A DNA stretch of 64,000 nucleotides, taken from Echinometra lucunter. Its lineage: Eukaryota; Echinodermata; Echinoidea; Camarodonta; Echinometridae. The position numbers and the translations under genes are program-made. How positions within the stretch are numbered: the stretch's first letter is position 1; every line of letters begins with the position of its first letter. Below the pieces are notes generated by a model. That model was not told where the DNA came from and made no database searches. It saw only the letters and a list, made by a program, of their open reading frames with translations. The DNA lies in contig CM057158.1 in NCBI GenBank assembly GCA_029962745.1, positions 15,305,173-15,369,172 of the forward strand, in the 5' to 3' direction. Below, piece after piece: positions 26,351-38,300 of this stretch.

Positions 26351-29300
26351 GTAATACTAGTAGTAGTAGTAGTAATATCAACATATCTGAAACTTTTGAT
26401 CAAGGCACAACAATAATGAACATGCAGATTACCTAAAAAATAGTTCGACAGACAGTCTTCAGGTATTGACATTCAGGCTGATTTTTAAAGGCCACTTTAC
26501 ATTTGTTGTCCAAATAAAAAAAAAAAGGTATTCATTTTTATTCACTATTCCAAACCAAATTTTGTATTCAAAATATGTTTTAATATCCTATGATGACTTG
26601 TTTGTCTTTGTCATTGTCTTCTTTGGGTAATTCAAAAGTTCAAGTTAAAGTTTATCATCAAATATATTTTTAAAACAGCAACAGTGTAAAAATATGAATG
26701 AGGGACATGTCACTGATCTGTATGAAAAGAATCTGGATATCTCATTGGCTGAGATTTGTGAAGCCTCCCGACTGTCACATTACCACTCCAAAGTACCACT
26801 CCACGAACGCATTCGCCATTTGTTTGAGTACAAATCCACTCCATAAAATGGGCTAAATTTGACGTAAAATGCTGGAATTCTCAGCTCTTAATTGCATGAA
26901 TCATCAAATAGTAGGCTTTGGACAAAGATTTTGCCCATAATCATCATTACAATGAATAAGTCTAATATACATACAAAGTCATTAAAGGTTTTGAGTGGTA
27001 AAATGGCCGCTTTCACCCGTGCGTCTGCTTTGAGTGTTTGTAGTTTGTACGGTGCGTAATAGCCAATGAGATATCCAGATTCTTTTCATACAGATCAGTG
27101 GGGACGTGAACATGTGTGTGCACATGAATTTACAGTATGTAAACATTTATGGTATAAAGAGGAAAAAAAAGAAATTGAATTTAGAGCCTGTGTCAGCCTT
27201 GGATCTGTTGAGAGGTTCACTGTAGCTCCTAGATTTGAATTGCTTGAAAAACAAGAAATGAAAATGACAAAAATGAAACAAAATTATGTGAATAGGGTAA
27301 TGCAACTGTACTATATGTAATTTGTATCTTTATATACATTCATTTCAAACATCTCTGTATTTCTAGAGTAGGGATCAAAGATGGCTGTGAGAATAGTTTA
27401 ACAAGAGCATTCCATACCCTCATTATTTGTAATAACCTGGGGATCAGGGTGTAAATTGATTGTTTCACAGCATACAAAGATCTGTTGGGTTTGGGATAAA
27501 TTCCATTATTGGGGCAGCATACCACAGCTTTGTCCATGGGAGTGGATGGCACAATAGCTATTGGGTATCAATGCAAAAATTTCATGCAAGTCTGGGAGAG
27601 TCTGAGTTGTGTAAGCAAAGAGTTCAAGGACTGAATAGGCTCTATCCGGTGATCCCCTCCCCCCCCCCCCCCCCCCGAAAAAAAAAATTGAATAAGAAAA
27701 GTGCGATTTGAATGAGGGTGCGGAGGATACAATAGGGGTAAATAGAATAGTTTTATAATGCAAGTTTGTATGGGACTATGGGTCTGTGCTGAGTTAGAAA
27801 AAATAAATTCATCGACTCATAAGGTACAAATGCAGTGGCGGATACAGGGGGGGGGGGGGGGAGAATCGGCAGCCCCCTCCCCCTTTGAAGCTGAGGACCC
27901 TTTTTTGTGTTTTGCTTATCAGTAAATTTTGGGGGTAAAATAGCTGAAAATAGGTGCTTTCACACATACCTGATCAAGAAAAATACCTGTAAACTACAGG
28001 AACTTTTTCATGCCCCAAAATACCCAATAATTATTTTGTGCTTCACACCTCCCTGAAACAGACCCTCACAGGAAAGTTCTAGTACTTATAAGCATGTGCA
28101 TAAGGCCCAAAGAAGTTCTCGTAATTTGCTTTCACATTACAAATATCATGAAATATCCCTGCGACCTTGGGGAAAATCTGGAACTGGAGAAAGTACCTAC
28201 CAAACTTCAAGTATTTTTCTTTGGGGATATAACTAGAACTTTCGTTTCACACTGGCAAAATACCTGGTATTTTCTGATCAGGGTAGAATACTGAATCGGA
28301 AAATACCAGGTATTTTTCCTGATCGGGTAGGTGTGAAAGCGCCTATTTTTAGCTATTTTACCCACAAAATTTACTGATAAGCAAAACACAAAAAAGGGTC
28401 CTCAGCTTCAAAGGGGGAGGGGGCTGCCGATTCCCCCCCCCCCTGTATCCGCCACTAGATTTGTACCTTATGAGTCCATGAATTTATTTTTTTTTTTGGC
28501 TTGTCAGCAAATTTTTCGGGTAAAACTGACATCTGAAAAAGCTTATCCCCCCCCCCCCTTTGAAAAAATTCTGAATCAGCTGCTGAAGTCCATGTACATC
28601 TAGACATGAATAAGATGCTTAGTAAAACAGAGTGGTGCGTAAATGCATTTTGTTGTCACTATTCCGTGTGCTGCAGCATGGATTTCATTGACTATACAAT
28701 AACATTTGACATCCAACATCATTGTTGAGGTCTGATCAGCTTAAGTATTTGAAAAAAAAAAGAAGTTATTATACGGTAGGTAATTATTATTCCACTGACC
28801 ATTGAATTGTGTAATGGGCCTGTATGAATTGCACCTGGTTCATTAAATTTCCAGATTTACAAGTAATTGTGCATATTTTGTATTAATAAAAAACAGGTAC
28901 ACGAAACATGTTTGCTGCAGCATTTTGGCTGCTGTTCAAAGTCATGCGCTGAGATTTGAGCATATGTAAAGTATGTCCCCCCAACATTTACAACTGGCCT
29001 TCAGGTATCGATTATGGAAGAAATGATTTTGCAAAAAAAAAGTCTTTGTAGTTTATGAAACTATACATACAAAATTATTTCGCTTCCAGTCATTGAGGAC
29101 CCCATCTGTTTCAGTCCAGTAGTCACATAAAATAAGAATTTTTGTAACAGATTTTAGAAGTCCCTCCTATCCAAATATGAATAAAAGGACGACTGAAAGC
29201 ACTTTTGACAAATCACCCTCCTGTTGACGGGAAAAACATATCTTACATATTATTGATTTTGTTACACAAACTAAAAGAGTTCTAATGGAACAATGAGAAG

Positions 29301-32300
29301 GGACAGTTGGATGAGGAAAACAAGTCTACAAAAGATGTTGTTGAAGTAAGTTACGGACAAGTATTAAGATAGCATTGCGACTTTTAGTCATTTAGACATT
29401 GTATTAATTGTATTCATCATCTAGATCACTTGATATGAAACTGAAATTGAGTACTCAGTATATAATAATTCTTTTTTTGAGAAAAATCAGTTATAGTATT
29501 ACAGAAGGATAGGAGTACAACACATGTACATAAAAATAAGTTCAAAAGTTATGGAATTATGAAAATGTGGTTATGTTAATTGCAATATATTAAAAAGCTG
29601 ACAACTATTCAAAGGGTTGTCGTGAGGCAGACATGTCCAAGAATGTGATTCGACATTAATTAGAGAAGAAACACATCCCCTGCTTAATGGGACATAGTCT
29701 GAACGCGGTGTATTATATGAAATTTATGTAAACCAACAAATTCAGGATATGTGTGGTTGGTTTATCCATGTTTGAAGGGCACTATATTTCTGTCATTCTT
29801 TTATTCTTTTTATCTATCTCTTTCTCTTACTTGTCTCTCTGTTACTCTCTCACCATTCTACATGCATGATGTATCAGATCACTTTATGAACCCTTTGTAA
29901 AGCAACAGGATGTTTTCATTCAGACACTAAATGCTAATAATAAAAAGGATCTCTGATCAACTAATATTTATACAGTAGTGCATGACAGGAATACTTTTTG
30001 TTATACACTAATGCAGTCAGAGAGGGTGCATGGAAGCATTGCAAGGTTGACTGCCCTTTACATAGGGTGTTATGTGCATTGTGAGGTTTCCAAAAGGAGC
30101 GATTTTTAAAGACCTGTTCACAATCATTTATTTCAAATAATGAAAATAAGTGATAATTATTTTTATTCACTATTCCAAAAACATTTTTCCCCCCAAGAAA
30201 TACACATGCATACTTTGGTATCACTATGCCTATAGCACATTAATTTATTTGATGTATGATGAAAGAGCAGTGTAGATAAAATGTCTTGCTCAAGGGCATG
30301 TAAGTGCCATGCCAGGGATCGAACTCCTGATTCTCGGTCTCCAGTCAAGCACCTTCTACCACTCAACCTCTGCACCTTTACCAAAAGGAATTTGGTATTA
30401 ATGTTTTAATATCTGAGTATTTGTTGCAATGGCTTGTCAGTGTCTTCTTTTGGGAATGCTGTAGTTAAAGGTCATCATAAAATTTCAACATAAACATTTA
30501 TGCGAATAGTATATGATTAAAAAAATGAAAGAAAATAGATTGATTTAGAGCAGCAGAGCCTGCATAAGTCAAAGGCCTGTGAAAAGATACATTAGATTCT
30601 AGATTTAGTTAAAAGGCTGGCTTAAAAAGAACATTAAAAATTAATAGAAATTAAAGTAACCTAAGCATCATAAAAGAAAAGTATGTGAAGGGGTAGTTTA
30701 AAGTTGTGTGTAATGTGTTTACATTGATTTCAGTTAAAATTATTTCAGTTTTCCCTGTATTTCTAGAAAAAGGATTAAAGGTTGTACAAACAGTTCCCCA
30801 GCAAGAGGATTCCATACCCTAGTGATTTTGAAAAGCCTGGTTATCAGGGTTTAAAATTGATTACTTCACACATGTACAAAGATTCTAGCATTTGGAATGA
30901 ATATTCCCCACCCCCTTTTTTTTTTACAGCATATCACTACCAGCTTACCCCATGGGAGTGGATGGCATAATAGCCATCGGTATCAATAGCATATTTTATG
31001 CAAGTCTGTGTGGGTTTGCGTTTTGTAAGACGAAAAGTTCAAGGACTGAATAGGCTCTATTGGGTGATCAAAAAGAAAAATGGGAACAAATAGAAGAAGT
31101 GATTGGAATGAGGGTGTGGGAGATACAATAGCGTTCAGGTATGAGTAGAATAGTTTTATGCAAGTTCGTATGGGTCAGTGTTGTGTAAGAAAAAAATGAA
31201 TTCAAGGACTCAGTACATGTAGGTACAAGTCCATATAGATCTATACATAAGATCCATGAATAAGACCCTATCTTGTCATTTCTCTTTGTCGTTCAAGTCT
31301 TGAGCTAATGGAATGTTGCTGCCTACTCATTCATTCTGTTGTGCATTTGAATAAATGTGGAATATTATACATACATTGTACACTTGTATTACATATTACA
31401 TTACAGCATTGGCCTTCCAATTTTAAAATGCTGTAAACCCAGTTCTGTATAGCCTATACTGTAAATGGAACATTGCAGGCAAATAGCAAACTTGATTATA
31501 CAGTTTTAAATTGATACCAAGTTTGTTACGGTAGCCTCAGTGGCTCTTAAAAATTGAATAATTTAATTTGAAACCCCAAAGTGTAAGAGCACCACCTTTT
31601 TGGAGGTAAGCACATGACAAATGACCAGATATATTGCTTTGGAAGAGCAATCTCTGTAAGAAAGATTATTTTATATTCCTGTGATGTCCATTAAAAAGTA
31701 ATGATCTAGAGCCAATACTTGGTTAGAATTAGAGAGGAATTTTTTCATTTCCACTTGCAAAGTGAAAATTACTTTAATATTAAAAAGATTAAAAAGATAC
31801 AGGTCTGGTTCATGGCTATGGGCCAGTTTGTTCTCTTGGGCCACCTGTTTGTGATTATTGATCCATAGTTTGTAAATTATGCATGACCACAAAATCATTA
31901 TTAGCAGCCAAAAGTTATTTGTTACCATGGACAGTTTCACATCTGAAGTGATGTTTTTGCATATTACTGTATACGCCTATATTTTCGCGTACAGATATTT
32001 TCGCGAATCACGGGCTCACAGACATTTTCGCGAGTTGTTAAGTTCGCGAGCGCACGAGCAAGACTTGCAGTAAACTTATTTGTACATGTATGAGCCATAT
32101 CGGCAGATCCAGAGGATTTGCTTTTTGATTATTTTTTGCCAATACCATCAAACTCGTAGCTTGCGATAAACGAAAAATGCTGTCATAAAACCCCTGATTT
32201 CTTTATTTATAGCGCGTTTTCAGCGACCATCTTACTTACCACCCCACTAAAACCCCGCATGCTTTGGAAAAATGGCACCGATTCCATATTTTTGGAAGCA

Positions 32301-35300
32301 GAATTGAGTTTCTTATAGGGGTTTTAGAGGTGATCATGTACGGAGCTTACTTGTGGTGAGTGACAATTTCTGTGTGTCTGCGTGTGTTATGCTACATACA
32401 CACGGGGTAAAGGACTGCTGCAGTGCACTATAGTTTTAGGCAATGACAACTGTATGACGCTGCGCTGAGAGGAAAAAAGCAAATTTACGTGCAGATATTT
32501 TCGCGTGTTGTTAAATTCGCGATAGGCGAGTGATTCGCGAAATTCACGAAAATAAAACCACCGCGAAAATTTCAGCTTATACAGTAGTTGAGAGGTTTGT
32601 GTTTGGGCTGTTGAGAGGGTTGATGCATATTTTCTATGTCATTTCTGCATTTGGTCTGCACTGATATTAGTGTAATTAAGTGTACTCCATAAGCAGGACT
32701 CGATGTTTACAGGTGCCTGGGACACATAGGTCCTGAAATTTAAGTACAGATCCCCCAAACTGAAAAAATTGAATGCGGGACTCAATACATGTAGAGCCCA
32801 GAATTTCAGTTAAGATTACTGCCAAAAAAGAATAGTGTGGAACCCTGTATAAAGATAATCACATAGAAATAAAATGTATACTAGTATGTACAAGTTTCAA
32901 GTATGAAATTACCTAAAAAGAAACATTTTACCTTCCATTCGTGATTGACATTTTTACAGTAGAATGAAGGAAACAAATTTTAATGCATTTTGACTCAACT
33001 TGGACTTGGCTTCTGTGCATTCCTTATTTACCCTTCTTAATTGCAAGCTCATATGGGTACATCGTCTGATGGGTCACAGTTCATTATTCTGAAGGTTTGT
33101 TATTACGAAGGTTCGTTAGTCCGAAAATGAAAAAAGGTTTGTTATTCCAGAGGTTCGTCAATCCGCAAACAAAATAAGATACATTATTCCGAAAGTTCGT
33201 AGTCTGAAAATGAAAGAAGGTTCGTTATTAGTTCGCTAGTTATTTTTGGACTATTGAACCTTCGGAATAACGAACCCTATTTCATTTTCGGATTAGCGAA
33301 CCTTCGGAATAGCAAACCTTATTTTATTTTCGGATTAACCAACCTTATTTCATTTTCAGACTAACGCAGCTTTGGACTAACAAACTTTCGGAATAACGCC
33401 ACAATGTTTGGATTAACGAACCCTTTTTCATTTTTAGACTAATGAACATCTAGGTATACGCAATTTGCGTGTTTCAGAATAATGAACCTTCGGAATAACA
33501 AACCTTCGGAATAACGAACATTGCCTGTGTGATGATGCTGTGGTAAGGATGTACACAACCTGAGAAAATCCAGTTGGATACATACGGCATTGTTATAAGC
33601 AACTCCAGTTGTCTAGCCCCAAAGGATATAGGCTATTGACCGACATAGTCACTGACATTGACTTGCATAGATTCAACTAAATTTTCAAATAAATGCTGTG
33701 CAAAGTTGATTATATTCTAGAATGCGAACTCAATAAATTTTAGATCAAGATCAGACTTGCTAACAAATAATGAAAGATCTAACATCAGGGCCCCATCTTA
33801 CAAAGAGTTGCGATCAATTTGGATCAATCGCAACTTTGAAATTGATCTCAACTCCTATCTCTTATTGTTGAGATCTATCTGAAAGATGAGATTGATTCGA
33901 ATCAATTGCAACTCTTTGTAAGATGGGGCCCAGATTAATCAAACACATCTAGCATTAAACTGTAACTTAACTGGTAGATCATAGACTCTTTAAAATGATT
34001 GATTTATATTTTTAGACCAGGGCCGGTATTCAATTTAATACTTCAGTCAGAAATATGAGTATTTGTCTTAGTTTTTTACTTAGATAAAATACTTAGCAAA
34101 ATTTCCTATTCAATTCAGTATTTTGGCTAAGTATTTTACTCTAAATCTAAGACACCTACCTAGGAGACTTAAGCCAATTATTTTGGAGGCCTTGACTGGC
34201 AGGCATAGGTTTTTACAGGCAGTCATTATGAGCTGCGCAGAATTATATCATAGCGTATTCAAGCGTATTTGATGTGACATGCTAATTGCACATTGAAAAT
34301 ATCATGTCACAATGCATATCAATAAGGATTTTGGCTTAAAGTTGGCTTACTAAAGTAAAATTCAAAGTATTGAATTGAATATGATTTGAGCCAATTTCTT
34401 AGCCAAAAAAGATACTTATTAAAAGTTTTGCTTAATCAGTATTGAATTGAATACATTGCCCAGACCCTAGATCCATGCGATAGGGGCGTTCACACTTAGA
34501 CAGAAATAATGTGCTTAGAACCCAATTGTCTAATTGCACTGCAAAAACTTTTTTGTACATGTGTAAGTTATGTAAAAAGCTCACTAATAGGTGATAATAT
34601 TTCAGTGCACTACAAAGTGTACTCATTGCTGAACTTTTGAGGAATCAGTGTGCTAATTCACCACATGCTGTGTGTGTGGGCATTTAAAAATGCTTTTTTT
34701 CTACACTTGGAGAAAAATACAAGACAAGTAGGTTTGAATACCAAGTACATGTATGTCCCTTTGTTGTATGGAGTCACTCATCTGACTGACCTAACTTGAA
34801 AGCACTGATGTATTTTCAATTAAGAAAAAGAGTGCGTCTATGAGAGGTAAGACTATTATTCAAAAAATTCTAAATGAGAGACACCTGCTACAAGATAAAT
34901 ACTAACGAATTAGATATGAATCAAACATTTTTCAGGATTTTTTTCAGACATGTGACTGAGAATGGCACATTAATATTTTGAAAACTTTTTGCATTTGAAA
35001 CAGCTGATGGACTGACCTGTATCTGAATTAAAGCAGCCAGCAACTGGGAAAAAATGGGGAAAACGAATTTGCAAAAGGTTTGTTTACTTGTACACTATAA
35101 TCCGTCCGCTATGCAAGCCCGTCGAACTAATGCGATAAAAGTTAGGACAGCACGAAGTTTACCAAACTCAACCTAGTCATACACTTCGGGTTCTCACATT
35201 TCTCAACAACTCTAAGTGTTTAGACTCTTAACAGGTCTCATCGTGTTCACTCGAAGAAACGTCTTGTATAATGCTCCAACATTTCAAAATACAAAATATA

Positions 35301-38300
35301 GCTTACTTCTGGTTTGTTAGTCTAGCCATTAAACTCCATTGCCTTTCCCCGACACGTCGTCGCCGCGGATTACGTAACACCCCTTAGGCTCTCCCAGGGA
35401 GCTGGCCATGTAATTGTTTTTCCATATGACTAGCTGTTAATTAGCTTTTTCACTGCGCGAAATTTGAAATACGTACGGCAATAAAGCATAGTTGTTTAGA
35501 ATGGATTATCCCTTTTCTTGAAACTCGAGCGGCCGACTGCATTCCCCCTCTCTCATCCGAGATCACCCTGCCTTTCCCCATGATTTCTCAGTTTCTATTC
35601 CCTTTAATTTTACAGCCAGTAAATTTGGGCTGGGTGGAATTCACTTTATCTTGCACCATCCTATCGCAGTAGTTACCCAGGAAAGATCACTGGCTGACCG
35701 CTGTACTCTTCAGGAGAGATTATTTCAGGGATCACCAAGCCTTCAGAGGCTTGATAGTAAAAAAAGATATCTTACTCTAATGTCATAGCTATTTTTTTTC
35801 TCAGAGTTTCATGATCACATGAACTACCCTTGACCAGTTATGAAAAAGAAATTTAAAAAGAGGGATGTACTAAATCACTTCAATTGGGACAACACCCTGC
35901 AAATGAGTGACCATAGCAAACTAATCAAACTAATTTTAGGCCTGCTGTATTTGTGAAATCGGTTAATTGCATGAATTTATAAGAGGAAAAATGTGTTTTG
36001 ATGATTTGATAATTATGGAAATGCTGCAAGTTGGTAAGGAGAAAAAGCACATTTGATTTAATCTGGAAAATAACATGCAACAAACCAACAGATAGAGACT
36101 GATTTCAGGTCTACCATTTTGGGGGGATATTAGTACATTGAATCATCCTATCGATTGTGTTGGAAAGCTGTGAAGCACCTGAGGCCGTGTTTCAGAACAA
36201 TCGAAGCTTGTCGATAAGGCTGGCATTATCTTACAGTGAGAAGCAATTATCAGTGCCATTGCTTCCAATTATTTGCAAATATGTGTGATTTTATTTGATT
36301 GAATAAAGCATACAAACAACCCAACAAAAAATAAAAACCATTGGTTCCATTGCTCCGATATGCTTCATGAAGTGGAAAAACCCTATAGCCCTGCCCTTCA
36401 ATTGAAGTAGTGTGATGAATCATAAATCCCTGAATGTGTTTGTGTAAAAGCATTTCCAGAATCAATTAGGGTTGCCCTTGCATATTGTTTAGTCCAAAAC
36501 TTTTGATGTAAGAGGAAAGCGAAGGTGCGCCATTAAAGGGTAGGTCCACCCTAGAAATTTCACTGTTTCAATAAAAGGAGATAAATTTTAAAAAAAAGAA
36601 ATAAGCAAAATCGGTCAAAGAATAAGAAAATTACACTCATTTACATTTTATAGTAAACTACTCTCAGCTCTGCGAATTGGCAACACTGATGGCATTATAT
36701 ATGAGCAGATCTCGATTCACTTTGTACATGAAATTTTACATTTTCCCAATTTTCTTGGAAGTTACACATTTTCTAACCCCATAGTCAATGTATGTTCAGA
36801 AGAATTGCTTTTTACATAACATACTTTGACTAGGGGTAAGAAAATGTGTAACTTCCTAGAAAATTGAGAAAATGTGAAATTTCATATACAAAGTGAATGG
36901 AGACGTGCTCGCATATGATGTCATCAGTGTTGCCACTTTGCAGAGCCGAGAGTAATTTACTAGAATATGTAAATGAGTGTAATTTTCTTATTCTTTGACC
37001 GATTTTGCTCATTTCTTTTTTAAAATTCTGTTCGAATTTTTCTCCATTTATTGAAACAGTGAAACTTCCAGGGTGGACTTTTCCTTTAAGTCCTTTCACA
37101 TTTGGCCAGCTTCCAACAATTTATGGTTAATGTTATGAGACTGACTTTGATGTAAAAAAAGTTTTATATGATGTGGTATGAAGTCTTTAAAGTCTTAAGG
37201 TTTGTTCGGATGTGGGGTGACAAACTCTGGTGACAAATCCCTGGAACATTTTTATTGTACAAATCTATGGGATCTGAGGCAGCAAAAAAATTCTCACTGA
37301 GGCAGGAAACGTTTTTTTTTTGTCACCTGGCTTAAAAAAGCTGTGTAGCAATCAAATTCCTAAAAAGTTGGTGCAAAATATGTTGCTATGAGTTTGTGCG
37401 ACTTTTGACAAAACTCTCTTTTATTTGAGAGTTGACACATTATTGGGCATTCATTAACTTATTTTAATGGGATGGTTTGTCGCACCATATCATAACATAA
37501 AAATGTTGCGGGGATTTGTCCGGGGGTTTATCACGCCATATCTGACCAAGCATTTAAGAATGCGTAAAGAATTGAAATGAATAAAGCAACAGTTACGAAG
37601 GACAGGAGAGTATACTAACCAGTGTTGGAGGTCTCAAGACCAGTTTGTTTGGTCTTGGTCTTGGTCTTGGTCTCGAATCCTCTGGTCTTGGTCTTGATCT
37701 TGGACTTGAGCCCTCTGGTCTTGGATTTTTCGGCCGAGACCAGCACAAGACCAGCTATTAAAATAACGATTTTACACATTAATCTTGGTCTCGAATCCTC
37801 TGGTCTTGGTCTTGATCTTGGTCTTGAGCCCTCTGGTCTTGGATTTTTCGGCCTAGACCAGCACGAGACCAGCTATTAAAATAACGATTTTACACAATAA
37901 TCTTTATGCTCATGCAAGTTGGAGCGCATGTACAAAGTTACAATCATCCCTACTGTACATGCCTGCCGCCGGCCTGGCCCCTGCCCGATCACCGGCATCG
38001 CTTGCCCACCAGCTACGCAAGAGCAAGAGATGCAGATCTGTGGAATGCTAAGTGTTAACATGCAACGCAGTTGAACACACTGATTGTGAGCTGGATCGAG
38101 CGTGCATGATGTGTGCATGTGAAGAGAGTATTAATTGTTGTTGTTGTTGTTGGCGTGCACATATCGCTCTTCGTGAAAATTCAGTGATAAGCACTCAAGA
38201 CAGCTAGCCAGATCTCTTGTGTTTTCGTCATGTCTTCCACATCGGCAATTATTAAATTTGCTTATCGAGAGCACAGCGAATATGAGGATGCAAAGAGCAA

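Larger units (their letters stand above)
25985..28640. repeat. Segment A of an intron-internal duplication (partner 30030-31300)
   Basis: Colinear matches with segment B include gggt.ttatg.gcattgtgag, tatttttattcactattcca, ttccataccct, gggagtggatggca, tcaaggactgaataggctct and atgaataaga. Segment A additionally holds the microsatellite and two palindromes that B lacks. Confidence 0.7.

Noticed and set aside
25991..26472. Long Ile/Met-rich open frames on both strands
   Set aside because: They are translations of an (AAT/GAT)n microsatellite.
35525..35542. ctcgagcggccgac resembling an XhoI-NotI cloning linker
   Set aside because: It is isolated and flanked by ordinary sequence without vector; chance match in a GC-richer patch.
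36830..37099. Minus-strand frame of 89 codons
   Set aside because: It lies in one arm of the 557-bp foldback MITE and has no family motif.
37622..37879. Leu/Val/Ser-rich open frame
   Set aside because: It is the ggtcttggtct subterminal array of the hAT element.
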